Below, piece after piece: positions 17,188 through 24,754 of a stretch of 64,000 nucleotides of DNA. The DNA is taken from NCBI GenBank assembly GCA_938010045.1, contig CALLFZ010000026.1:62001-126000 (forward strand), written 5' to 3'. The first letter of the stretch is position 1, and every line of letters starts with the position of its first letter. This DNA is from an uncultured bacterium (GTDB lineage Bacteria; Verrucomicrobiota; Kiritimatiellia; PWTM01). Position numbers and translations under genes: made by a program. The notes beneath the pieces are model-generated. The model made no database searches, was not told where the DNA came from, and was given only the letters and a program-made list of their open reading frames with translations.

Positions 17188-18051
17188 GTGCTCGTGATCT
17201 CCGACTCCGCCGAGATGCAGCGTCAGGCGCTGGCCTGGCGGGCGGAGGGCCGCCGGATCGCGGTTGTGCCGACGATGGGCGCGTTGCACGAGGGGCATCG
17301 CTCGCTGATTCGGATCGCGCGCGCGCGGGCCGAGCGGGTGATCGTCACACTGTTTGTGAACCCAACGCAGTTCGGGCCGGGTGAGGACTTCGATCGCTAT
17401 CCGCGCTGTTTCGAGCGCGACCGCGCGATGTGCGAGGCGGACGGGGTGGACGCCGTGTTCGCGCCCTCCGTCGCCGCGATGTACGCGCCGGATCACAGCA
17501 CATGGGTCGAGGAAACCACGCTCTCGCGGGGCCTCTGCGGCGCGAGTCGGCCGGGGCATTTTCGCGGCGTCGCGACGGTCGTCGTGAAGCTCTTCATGCT
17601 CACGCAGCCGCATCTGGCAGTGTTCGGTGAGAAGGACGCACAGCAGCTGCGGGTCGTCCGGCGCGTCGTACGCGACCTGAACCTGCCGGTCGAGATCGTC
17701 GCCGCGCCGACGGTGCGCGAGGCGGATGGACTCGCGATGAGTTCGCGCAACGCGTATCTCACGCCCAACGAGCGCCGGCAGGCGGTCGCGCTCCGCCGCG
17801 CGCTGGACGAGGCCGAGCGCCGCTTCGCGGCCGGCGAACGCGAGGCGGCCGCGCTGCGCGAGGCGATCGCCGCGATGATCCGGCGGCTTGCCCCCGCCGC
17901 CACGCCGGACTACATCGAAATCGTGGACGACGAAACGCTCGAACCGATCGACACGGTGGACCGGCCCGCGCTCGTCGCGATTGCCGTGCGGTTCCCCTCG
18001 GCGCGGCTGATTGATAACACCGTGCTGCGGCCGGCCGGTGGAGCGCGCTGA
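17188..18051 (+). CDS. panC: pantothenate synthetase PanC
   Basis: This 287-residue ATP-dependent ligase starts at a GTG (17188). It has VPTMGALHEGHRSLI (ATP-binding, HxGH), VTLFVNPTQFGPGEDFDRYPR, the LCGASRPGHFRGVATVV pantoate loop, VFGEKDAQQLRVVRRVVRDL, and the lysine/serine loop GLAMSSRNAYL. It joins pantoate and beta-alanine to make pantothenate. It sits directly behind panB. Its stop at 18049-18051 directly abuts the stop of the convergent deaminase gene, leaving no intergenic base. Confidence 0.97.
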   Translation: MLVISDSAEMQRQALAWRAEGRRIAVVPTMGALHEGHRSLIRIARARAERVIVTLFVNPTQFGPGEDFDRYPRCFERDRAMCEADGVDAVFAPSVAAMYAPDHSTWVEETTLSRGLCGASRPGHFRGVATVVVKLFMLTQPHLAVFGEKDAQQLRVVRRVVRDLNLPVEIVAAPTVREADGLAMSSRNAYLTPNERRQAVALRRALDEAERRFAAGEREAAALREAIAAMIRRLAPAATPDYIEIVDDETLEPIDTVDRPALVAIAVRFPSARLIDNTVLRPAGGAR

Positions 18052-18555
18052 TCAGCCCCCTCGCGGGCCTCGTCGGCTCCGGGGGGCGCGCCGGAATTGC
18101 CGCACCATGACGCCGGCGGTCGCAAGCAGCCGGCGGGCGTCCGCCGAAAACGAGTACTCCTCCTCGTACACAACCTCGCGGATGCCGGCGTTGATGATCA
18201 TCTTGCAGCACATCAGGCAGGGGCTCGTCGTGCAGTAGAGTGTGCCACCGCGCACCGCAATGCCGTGGTAGGCCGCTTGGACGATCGCGTTTTCCTCGGC
18301 ATGCGCGCAGATGCAGTCGCCGAGACGCTCACCACTGGCCGCCGCGGAAGCGCAGCGGGGGCAGCCGCCATCCCGGCAGTTCGGAATGCCGCGCGGCGTG
18401 CCATTGTAGCCGGTCGAGACGATGCGCCGGTCGCACACGATCAGCGCGGCCACGCGGCGGCGGCGGCAGTTACTGCGGCGGGCGACAACGTGCGCAATGT
18501 CAATGAAGTACTCGTCCCAGTCGGGGCGGTTCGTGGATTGCGGTGGACGCGGCAT
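18052..18555 (-). CDS. dCMP deaminase-family zinc protein (ComEB-like)
   Basis: The 167-residue protein has the zinc-dependent cytidine/deoxycytidylate deaminase signatures: CICAHAEENAIVQAA (HAE, catalytic Glu) and TTSPCLMCCKMIINAG (PCxxC). The segment VCDRRIVSTGYNGTPRGIPNC is the usual dCMP deaminase substrate region, and an extra Cys-rich insert (CRDGGCPRCAS) is seen in the ComEB/dCMP deaminase group. It probably converts dCMP to dUMP for thymidylate synthesis. The start MPRPPQSTNRPDWDEYFIDIA matches the family. Its stop abuts that of panC. Confidence 0.92.
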   Translation of the reverse strand: MPRPPQSTNRPDWDEYFIDIAHVVARRSNCRRRRVAALIVCDRRIVSTGYNGTPRGIPNCRDGGCPRCASAAASGERLGDCICAHAEENAIVQAAYHGIAVRGGTLYCTTSPCLMCCKMIINAGIREVVYEEEYSFSADARRLLATAGVMVRQFRRAPRSRRGPRGG

Positions 18556-18604
18556 GGCGCGGCAGTGTGGCCGGGGGGCGACGGCCGGTCAACCTCCGGC
18601 CGTC

Positions 18605-19354
18605 TTACCACACCACCCTGGACGGCCGGCGCCGGCGGCAGGCCGCCAGGCGCCGCGGATTACAGAAAGGCCGCACGAGCACCACGCCCGCGAGAAATCC
18701 GCCGACATGCGCCCAGAAGGCGACGCCGCCCGAGGCCGGCCCCACCGAAAACATCGTACCGAGCAATTGCAACAGGAACCAGTAGCCGAGCATCACGAAG
18801 GCGGGCATCACGACCACCCGCGTCCAAAAACCAAAGAAGATGAGCGTCTGCACCGGTCGGGTCGGGAACAACACCGCATAGGCACCCATGACGCCGCCGA
18901 TCGCGCCCGACGCGCCCACCATCGGCACCGGGCTATACGGGTTGGACAGCGTCTGGGCTGCGGCGGCCGCCAGACCACACAGCAGATAGAAGATCGTGAA
19001 GCGCACCGGCCCCATCGCGTCCTCGACGTTGTCACCGAAAATCCAGAGAAACCACATGTTGCCGAGCAGGTGGAGCCAGCTTCCGTGCAGGAACATCGAG
19101 GTGAGCAGCGTCCACCAGTTTGCGCGATCCTCAATCACGCAGGCGAACTCGCGCGAGATCGGAATCATGGTTCCCGGTTTGACTGTGCCGAACAGTTCGC
19201 CCGGGATGAGGCCCCAGGAGCAGATCGAGCGAATCAGCGGCTCCGGTGCGCCAAGCCCCTGCACGAAGACCCACGCCGCCAGGTTCGCGGCCAGGATCAA
19301 CACCATCGCCACGGAGGTGTGGACCGTCGGGTTCTCGTCGCGGAGCGGCAGCAT
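18605..19354 (-). CDS. rhomboid-family intramembrane serine protease
   Basis: A 249-residue multi-pass membrane protein. The N-terminal helix is followed by the L1 loop and WWTLLTSMFLHGSWLHLLGNMWFLWIFGDNVED (HxxxxN), the catalytic serine in VGASGAIGGVMGAY and the partner histidine in AFWAHVGGFLAG. The Ser-His dyad and GxSG motif are intact, so it should cut transmembrane substrates within the bilayer. The first transmembrane region starts near VHTSVAMVLILAANLAAWVF. The C-terminus is Arg-rich and cytoplasmic. It lies 49 bases downstream of the dCMP deaminase gene start, on the same strand, and just beyond a repeat cluster that borders its 5' side. Confidence 0.93.
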   Translation of the reverse strand: MLPLRDENPTVHTSVAMVLILAANLAAWVFVQGLGAPEPLIRSICSWGLIPGELFGTVKPGTMIPISREFACVIEDRANWWTLLTSMFLHGSWLHLLGNMWFLWIFGDNVEDAMGPVRFTIFYLLCGLAAAAAQTLSNPYSPVPMVGASGAIGGVMGAYAVLFPTRPVQTLIFFGFWTRVVVMPAFVMLGYWFLLQLLGTMFSVGPASGGVAFWAHVGGFLAGVVLVRPFCNPRRLAACRRRRPSRVVW

Positions 19355-19701
19355 GACCCGCGAAGCCTAGCCCAACCCCGCGAGCCGAACAAGAGAGAAT
19401 TGCTTGCGCGGTCCGGGGAATGATGGCCCATACAGGCGTCGACGAAGAAGTGAAAATATTGTCGGCCCCAACGACCCCGTGCCATTCGCTGGTGTTTCGC
19501 GTCGTTCCCTCAAACAACACGAATGTTTCGCCCCTCCAGTCCTCACTGGGGACAGGCACTGGGGACAGCTGGCGACAGGTACTTGGGACAGGCACTTGGG
19601 ACAGCCGCGGTGGACAGGCACGTCGTTTGGACCGGCCACTTGGCGATAGTCGCCTCGCGTCAGCCGCCATAGAGCCGTCATCGGGACAGGCACCTCTCTC
19701 C

Positions 19702-19751
19702 CGCGGCCAACCACAGCACGATCACGATGGCAGCCCGTACCTTCACCTTCA
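19702..19751 (-). pseudogene. duplicated 5' fragment of the zinc-finger protein gene, inside repeat cluster 1
   Basis: Bases 19713-19745 are identical to 21041-21073, the first codons of the zinc-finger protein gene at 20316-21074. Read on the minus strand the fragment gives MKVKVRAAIVIVLWLAAG, then runs into a GGGACAGGCA repeat and a stop. It is a partial copy left by recombination, not a gene. Confidence 0.8.
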
Positions 19752-19815
19752 TGGGTTGTCAGGTGCCGGTGGGTTGTCAGGTGCCTGTCCCCAGCCCCGT
19801 GCCGCCGCCCGAGAT

Positions 19816-19894
19816 TGGGGACAGGCACATGCGTAGACGACGCAACAATCTCGCGTTCAATTCACTGTGACGTTTCGTCATGTGCCTGTCCCCA
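19816..19894. mobile_element. 79-bp element with 16-bp perfect terminal inverted repeats, copy 1
   Basis: TGGGGACAGGCACATG (19816-19831) and CATGTGCCTGTCCCCA (19879-19894) are exact reverse complements flanking a 47-base core containing GACGACGCAACAATC. The other full copy at 62243-62321 has the same total length and core. This fits a non-autonomous hairpin element (REP/MITE-like). Confidence 0.65.
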
Positions 19895-20075
19895 TTGCGG
19901 CAGTGAACCGATGGGGGATGCCATCTGCCTGTCCCCATTGGGCCCGATTGGGCCTGCCTACAGGTGGGGGATGATTGAGCGCCGATTTGCCCCCTCGCGT
20001 GTAGACGGGGGCGCCTTCCCGGGGACAGGTATACGTTCAGGTATACGTTCAGGCATAGGTTCACTCTCACTCCGC

Positions 20076-20315
20076 ATCCGGAGACATCGTCTTACCCATC
20101 AAAGCAATTCACAGCGCAATCGGCTCTGGGTGGTGGCGTTGGGGCCCGGCGTCCGATGGCGGCCCACGAGGCCCCAGGTCCTCCCGCGCCGGGCGCTTCC
20201 GGCACAAACCGAGACGGTGCCGCGCTTCGGCGCGCAACGAACTCCCTACCCCCGTCCACACGTGACGCGCGCGGTTGCAGGGCCGCCCTCATCGCGGGCA
20301 CTCACCCCCAGGGTT
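20076..20315. other. intergenic stretch between repeat cluster 1 and the zinc-finger gene
   Basis: I see no gene or repeat here; open frames on both strands lack motifs. It may carry transcription-termination signals for the minus-strand gene that ends at 20316. Confidence 0.35.
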
Positions 20316-21074
20316 TCAGCGGTTCGACGAGGCAACCGGCAGCACGTGCGTGACCTCGCGGTTCTGGATTCGTACGATCCGTTCCTCCTCGCGCTCCGCG
20401 CCGCCTTCGCGAATCCGCAGCCGAACGCCGACCTCCCAGGCCGCGCCGGCGCGCCGCACGCCGCGCCACGCCACCGGCTCGATTTGGCGCGACGCGGTCT
20501 CGAACAGCCGAACATAGTGTTCCACGAGGGGTGCCGAACCGTCGGGCCGCACCTGCGGTGGCGCGTTGTCATCCGGCGCGATGCCGATCCAGGAAAGCAC
20601 CCGTTCCCACCACGAAAGATCCGCGCGTGATGTCCGCGCAATGCGCCGACCGGTCACCTCGGTGGTGCCGGTGCCGAAACATGCGGAACACGCAATGCGA
20701 CCGCTCCCGCCACACGCCGGACATTTCGTACGCGCAGTAGTGGTTTTGCCGGTACCGCGGCAGGCGGGACATGTCGTCGAAGAGGAGCCCAGTGTCCGAT
20801 CGGACTTCGTGCGGCGTACTAGCGAGCCGGTGGAGATGCGCCCGCTGCCCTGGCAGGTTGAGCAGGTCGTCTCGATGCCGGTGGTCCAGCCAGAGCCGCC
20901 GCATGCGGAACACACCGTATAGCCGGTGCCCTGACAGGTTTCGCAGCGCGCGGTCTCAGCCACGGGCTGCGAACGTTCAACGATCACGATGGGCTGCGTG
21001 CGACCGAACACATACAGCGCCGCGCCCCCGGCGGCCAGCAACAGCACGATCACGATGGCAGCCCGTACCTTCAT
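20316..21074 (-). CDS. membrane-anchored DnaJ-type zinc-finger protein without J domain
   Basis: The 252-residue protein has one N-terminal transmembrane helix (residues 4-23, AAIVIVLLLAAGGAALYVFG) and then five CxxCxGxG-type units (CETCQGTG, CSACGGSG, CSTCQGSG, CPACRGTG, CPACGGSG) plus a sixth CSACFGTG, the zinc-binding modules seen in DnaJ. There is no HPD-containing J domain. The C-terminal 90 residues (PLVEHYVRLFETASRQIEPVAWRG...) look like a small globular domain. It lies eight bases downstream of the prenyltransferase-repeat gene and may belong to that operon. Function is unknown; such proteins may serve as thiol or zinc-dependent scaffolds at the membrane. Confidence 0.8.
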   Translation of the reverse strand: MKVRAAIVIVLLLAAGGAALYVFGRTQPIVIVERSQPVAETARCETCQGTGYTVCSACGGSGWTTGIETTCSTCQGSGRISTGSLVRRTKSDRTLGSSSTTCPACRGTGKTTTARTKCPACGGSGRIACSACFGTGTTEVTGRRIARTSRADLSWWERVLSWIGIAPDDNAPPQVRPDGSAPLVEHYVRLFETASRQIEPVAWRGVRRAGAAWEVGVRLRIREGGAEREEERIVRIQNREVTHVLPVASSNR

Positions 21075-21082
21075 CGATCAGT

Positions 21083-21940
21083 CTACGATGTATCCCTCGC
21101 CAACGCGCCGATCGCGAGCACAGCGTACCAGCTTGACTCGACATCGGAGGAGGGCTGGCCGGGTCGCTGGGCGAAGCCACCGTCGGCGCAGAGGTGGGCC
21201 ATCACAAATTGAATATCGCGCTCCGGGTTGTCCGCAGGTGGGCGGCCGGCGAGGTCAAACGCGAAGGCGGCCACGGCCGTCGCCAGCAGATCGGCGGCGG
21301 AAAGACCCACCGCCACACGCCAGCCGCCCTCTGGATGGCGGAGTGCGGTCAAACGTTCGGCGCAGACGGCCGCCGTGCGTGGATCACCGAGTCGTTGAGC
21401 GACCACCCAAGTGGCCGCGAGGGTAGGCGCCAGCGAGACGGCGAGCGCGTCGGCATGCCCCGAACACGCCGGCCCATCATCCGTCGCCGTTGAGGTCTCC
21501 GGATGGGTGAGATCGTCCGCCAGCAGCGCGAGAAATCGGCCATAGGGACTGGCGTGGGCCGAGGCCGTGACCTCCGCCACCGCTGCACTCATGTCGGCGG
21601 GAACCAGTGGCCGGCTCCCGAGGGCGCGACGGCAACGAAGCAGCGACAGCAGATACACTCTGTCCCCGTCCGGCGGCCGGATCCGTTCGACCCATGCGAG
21701 GTCCTCTGCTCGCGGCGGCAGTCCCAAGGCGACCGCCAGTTCAAAGCCGAAGCCCGAGAAGTAGAGGTCCGGGCGGTCGTCGAGACCACGGATTCCGCCC
21801 TCCGGCGCCTGCAGTTCGCGAAGTCGTTCGCGCAGACGTGCGCGTTGCGGTTCGTTGAGCGCTGCGGCGCCGCGGTGTAGCCGAGCCAGGATCTGGTCCA
21901 CCAGCGATGCGCTTCGCGGGCGATCCATCACGGCGCTCAC
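21083..21940 (-). CDS. prenyltransferase/squalene-oxidase-repeat protein
   Basis: The 285-residue protein is built from alpha/alpha-toroid repeats: LRELQAPEGGIRGLDDRPDLYFSGFGFELAVALGL, LRHPEGGWRVAVGLSAADLLATAVAAFAF and CADGGFAQRPGQPSSDVESSWYAVLAIGAL. The repeated GG(F/W/I) turns are those of class II terpene cyclases and protein prenyltransferase beta subunits. At this length it is one barrel only, half a squalene-hopene cyclase. I see no DxDD acid motif and no Cys-His zinc pair, so an active site is not evident. It overlaps the stop... of the polyprenyl synthase gene by four bases (21937-21940), so they are co-translated. It may bind the isoprenoid made by its partner. Confidence 0.78.
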   Translation of the reverse strand: MSAVMDRPRSASLVDQILARLHRGAAALNEPQRARLRERLRELQAPEGGIRGLDDRPDLYFSGFGFELAVALGLPPRAEDLAWVERIRPPDGDRVYLLSLLRCRRALGSRPLVPADMSAAVAEVTASAHASPYGRFLALLADDLTHPETSTATDDGPACSGHADALAVSLAPTLAATWVVAQRLGDPRTAAVCAERLTALRHPEGGWRVAVGLSAADLLATAVAAFAFDLAGRPPADNPERDIQFVMAHLCADGGFAQRPGQPSSDVESSWYAVLAIGALARDTS

Positions 21941-23565
21941 GGCCGGGAGAGGATGCGGCCCACGATCCGGCGCAACAGACTCTTCAACGGGACATTGTGC
22001 ACCTGTTCGAGCGATCGGATCGCGGCATTGCGGTGGTGGTCGAGCAGCAGTTTTGCGCGCTCGACCACCCCCGCGGTGCGAATGAACTCAGCCATCCGCG
22101 AGGCTGCGCCCGGGCTCGGGCGGCACCAGTCGCGCTCGACCTTCTCCTTCTGCGGTCCCGCCGCCGTTTCCCACGCGAGGGCCGAGAGAATGGAAAGGCG
22201 CGGCGCGGCATCGCCATCGGCCGGCGGCTCGTCGAGGTCGTCGAGATCGTCACGGATTTGGTAGGCGATGCCGATCGCGGCGCTGTATTCGCGCACGGCG
22301 GCCTCCACCGCGGCCGAGGGTTCGCCGGCGGCGAGCGTGCCGAGCCGCAGCGCCACCTCGAAGGCGGGGGCGGTTTTCAATCGGAAGATGTCGAGTACTC
22401 GCTTTGGTTCGATCGGTTCGGGCGCGCGCAGCCACGCCAGCTCCTCGCCCTGGCCCGCACAGAGAGCGCGGTGGCCTTCCGTGGCGGCGCCGAGCAGCCG
22501 TGCGATACGTTCGGGCGGCGCGCCGCACTCGGCGATGCGCCGATACCCCTCGCCCACGAGCGCGTCGCCGACGTTGATCGCGATCGGCACACCGTGCTCG
22601 ACGTGCACGGCGGGGCGACCGTAGCGGATCGGGTCGTCATCCTCGATGTCGTCGTGGATCAGCGACGCCTTGTGGAAGCATTCCACCGCCAGCGCGAGCG
22701 ATCGCACCATCGTGGGTACGGTCTGGCCATTCTCTTGCAGCGCGCGCCAAGCGGCGACGACGAGGAACGGACGCCACCGCTTCCCGCCTCGGACCACCCA
22801 CTCCCGAGCGATCCGCTCGGCCGAACCGGACGGCACCCCGAACCAGCGCTCGATCTCCTCGGCGGTGAACCAACCGGCCACCTCCTCGTGCAGACGCTCC
22901 AGGTCCGTGCGGCCAAACCACTCCGCGGATGACCGTAGCTCGATGGCCTCGCGGGCCCAATCCAAATCGAGCACCGTTTCTCGGCAGCCCTCGTGCAGCA
23001 GCGGAATCGCGAGTCCCGGAATCGCCTCGGCGGAGAGATGCGGAAACGCGCGTTCGAGCACCGAAAGGCAACTCACGCCGATCACCGCATCCACCTGTCC
23101 GCCCTCGATTAAGCGCGTCACGACCGTGGCGCCCTCCGCGACGAGCGTCAGGTAGCCGAGCCGCTCCGCGAGCGTCTGCAGTTCGCCGATCGGGCATCGG
23201 CCGCACCCCTGGCAGAGCACGCCGAACGAATCCATCGGCGCCGGGCAGTCGTCTGCCGGCCGCAGACACTGGGGTAAGAGCAGCAGGCGCCGGTCAAACG
23301 GGGTTGCGGCGACGATGTCGCGCCAGAGCGCGTTGTTGAGCAGCACGGCGACGAACTCGAGCCACTCGGGCGCACCGCCCTGCTGAACAATGAGCCGCCG
23401 CGCGTGCATGCGCAGGTCGTCCGCGGTCAGGGGTGGCGTCAGATCGTGGCATCGCGCATACGCCTCGGCTTCGACTCGCAGCCGCTGCCGTTCGGCACGA
23501 TCCACCGGCACGGCGGCACAACCCCGTTGTTGCGCGGCCAACGCCAGTGCGCGGGCCTCAGCCAT
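21937..23565 (-). CDS. DUF116-polyprenyl synthase fusion
   Basis: The 542-residue protein joins two domains. Residues 80-220 match DUF116: RLLLLPQCLRPADDC, VLCQGCGRCPIGELQTLAERLGY, VIGVSCLSVLERAF, GLAIPLLHEGCRETVLD, with conserved cysteines that may hold a metal or Fe-S cluster. Residues 245-520 form a trans-isoprenyl diphosphate synthase: GGKRWRPFLVVAAW, the first Asp-rich motif LIHDDIEDDDPIRYGRPAVH, GEGYRRIAE, FRLKTAPAFEVALRLG and the second Asp-rich motif YQIRDDLDDLDEPP. Both Asp motifs are intact, so chain elongation from IPP is expected. The bulky residues before the first motif are HKASL, so product length cannot be fixed. It overlaps both neighbours and lies in a four-gene operon. Confidence 0.88.
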   Translation of the reverse strand: MAEARALALAAQQRGCAAVPVDRAERQRLRVEAEAYARCHDLTPPLTADDLRMHARRLIVQQGGAPEWLEFVAVLLNNALWRDIVAATPFDRRLLLLPQCLRPADDCPAPMDSFGVLCQGCGRCPIGELQTLAERLGYLTLVAEGATVVTRLIEGGQVDAVIGVSCLSVLERAFPHLSAEAIPGLAIPLLHEGCRETVLDLDWAREAIELRSSAEWFGRTDLERLHEEVAGWFTAEEIERWFGVPSGSAERIAREWVVRGGKRWRPFLVVAAWRALQENGQTVPTMVRSLALAVECFHKASLIHDDIEDDDPIRYGRPAVHVEHGVPIAINVGDALVGEGYRRIAECGAPPERIARLLGAATEGHRALCAGQGEELAWLRAPEPIEPKRVLDIFRLKTAPAFEVALRLGTLAAGEPSAAVEAAVREYSAAIGIAYQIRDDLDDLDEPPADGDAAPRLSILSALAWETAAGPQKEKVERDWCRPSPGAASRMAEFIRTAGVVERAKLLLDHHRNAAIRSLEQVHNVPLKSLLRRIVGRILSRP

Positions 23566-24754
23566 AGGCGCTCATTCCGAACCACAGGTTTCGCTTCAAT
23601 TGACGATACATCCACACCCGTTCGGCGATCGGCACAGCACTCCCGTGGTCGGGTCGGACTTGCATCCGATCCAACTCCGCACGGGCCGAACCACGCCCAC
23701 TGGTGTCGCGCGCGCCGATCGCGTCGAGACACTCGGCGAGGCCCCCGGGATCGCGCAATAGGATACACCCCCCGTTGGCCCGCGCCAGCCGCGAGCGCAC
23801 ATCCCGCAAAAAAACGGAGGCGGCCATTCGGCCGCGCGCGTTCGCGCCGTCGCCGATGGTCTCGGCCGCGAACTGGATCACCGGGCACGGCTCAATGTCT
23901 CCGCCGGGCCCGACATGGTGGCTGAGCCCGATCGCGGCCGGACACACTGGCCGCCCGTCCGCATCCCAATAGGAGTCCATGATCAGCAGCGGCCAGCGTC
24001 CCCGCGCTTCGACGAGAAATTCGCGAACCCGCCGAATCGCGGCCTCATCCAGCGCCAGCTCCGGTGCGGGCCGCGGGCCCACGGGTCGGTAGATGTAGTA
24101 CCAAACATAGTGCACGCCCCGTTCCACCAGCTCTGCGAGAAACCGTTCTCCGGTCATCTCATCGAGATTGGTGCGGCAGAGGCTGGTCGCAACGCCGGTG
24201 ATGAGCCCGTGGCGGCGCGCGGCCTCGACGGCGGCCCAGGCGCGGTCGGCCACGGAGCGGGCGCCGCGGCGCTCGTCGGCAACTGCGCCGGTGCCCTCGA
24301 TGCTGATCAGGGGCGACACGTTGCCGAGCCGCCGGAACCGCTCGGCGGTCGCGTCGTCCAGCCGCCAGCCGTTCGTGAACACCTGAAAATAGGCCTCGGG
24401 GTGCCGGCCGAGCACGTCCAACACACCGGGGTACAAAAGCGGTTCGCCGCCGAGCACGCCGATGAGCGGTGCGCCGCCGTCCGCCATCCATCCCTCGATG
24501 AGACGATCGAGCACCGCGGGGTCGATCGAGCGGGGCGGCCGCGAGGGGGTCACCCAGCAGCCGAGGCACGAGAGATTGCAGTCGTCGGTGATGGAGACGA
24601 ACAACAACGGTGGCGAGGCCGCGTCACCCACGGCCGCGGCGCGCCGCCATGCGCGAATCGACCGCGCCGAGCGCGCGGCGGCCGACGCGAACCGCGCCAG
24701 GAGTCGTGGCGGCGTGCCTCTGAACCACCGCCCTAGCAGCCGCGCTGCGATCAC
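23558..24754 (-). CDS. radical SAM protein with C-terminal Cys-containing extension
   Basis: The start is the GTG at 24754, which overlaps the ferredoxin gene's stop (GTGA), giving 398 residues. The cluster motif is in LFVSITDDCNLSCLGCWV (CxxxCxxC), followed by GVLGGEPLLYPG (SAM-contacting GGE), FTNGWRLDD, SPLISIEGTG and ITGVATSLCRTN. The C-terminal part (VCPAAIGLSHHVGPGGDIEPCPVIQFA) has a SPASM-like Cys pattern but too few cysteines for two extra clusters. An N-terminal Arg-rich, amphipathic stretch may touch the membrane. It overlaps the polyprenyl synthase start by eight bases. The reaction is unknown; HpnH, a radical SAM enzyme of hopanoid synthesis, offers a precedent for terpenoid substrates. 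Confidence 0.88.
   Translation of the reverse strand: MIAARLLGRWFRGTPPRLLARFASAAARSARSIRAWRRAAAVGDAASPPLLFVSITDDCNLSCLGCWVTPSRPPRSIDPAVLDRLIEGWMADGGAPLIGVLGGEPLLYPGVLDVLGRHPEAYFQVFTNGWRLDDATAERFRRLGNVSPLISIEGTGAVADERRGARSVADRAWAAVEAARRHGLITGVATSLCRTNLDEMTGERFLAELVERGVHYVWYYIYRPVGPRPAPELALDEAAIRRVREFLVEARGRWPLLIMDSYWDADGRPVCPAAIGLSHHVGPGGDIEPCPVIQFAAETIGDGANARGRMAASVFLRDVRSRLARANGGCILLRDPGGLAECLDAIGARDTSGRGSARAELDRMQVRPDHGSAVPIAERVWMYRQLKRNLWFGMSAYG

Larger units (their letters stand above)
19405..20075. repeat. repeat cluster 1 (GGGGACAGGCA-type, REP-like)
   Basis: About 670 bases without a real gene hold many copies in both orientations of GGGACAGGCAC / GTGCCTGTCCC, together with small tandem repeats (GGGTTGTCAGGTGCC at 19753 and 19771; GTATACGTTCAG near 20040). 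The left part (about 19420-19530) is a diverged copy of 61995-62115: both carry CCCCAACGA, GCCATTCGC and CGAATGTTTC in the same order. Such motifs flank REP-associated tyrosine transposases in many bacteria; no transposase is present here. Confidence 0.75.

Noticed and set aside
19405-20075. GGGGACAGGCA repeats as a CRISPR array
   Set aside because: Spacing is irregular, both orientations occur and no cas gene is present.
21083-21940. Calling the toroid protein a squalene-hopene cyclase
   Set aside because: It is half the usual length and lacks a visible DxDD motif, so only the repeat fold can be supported.
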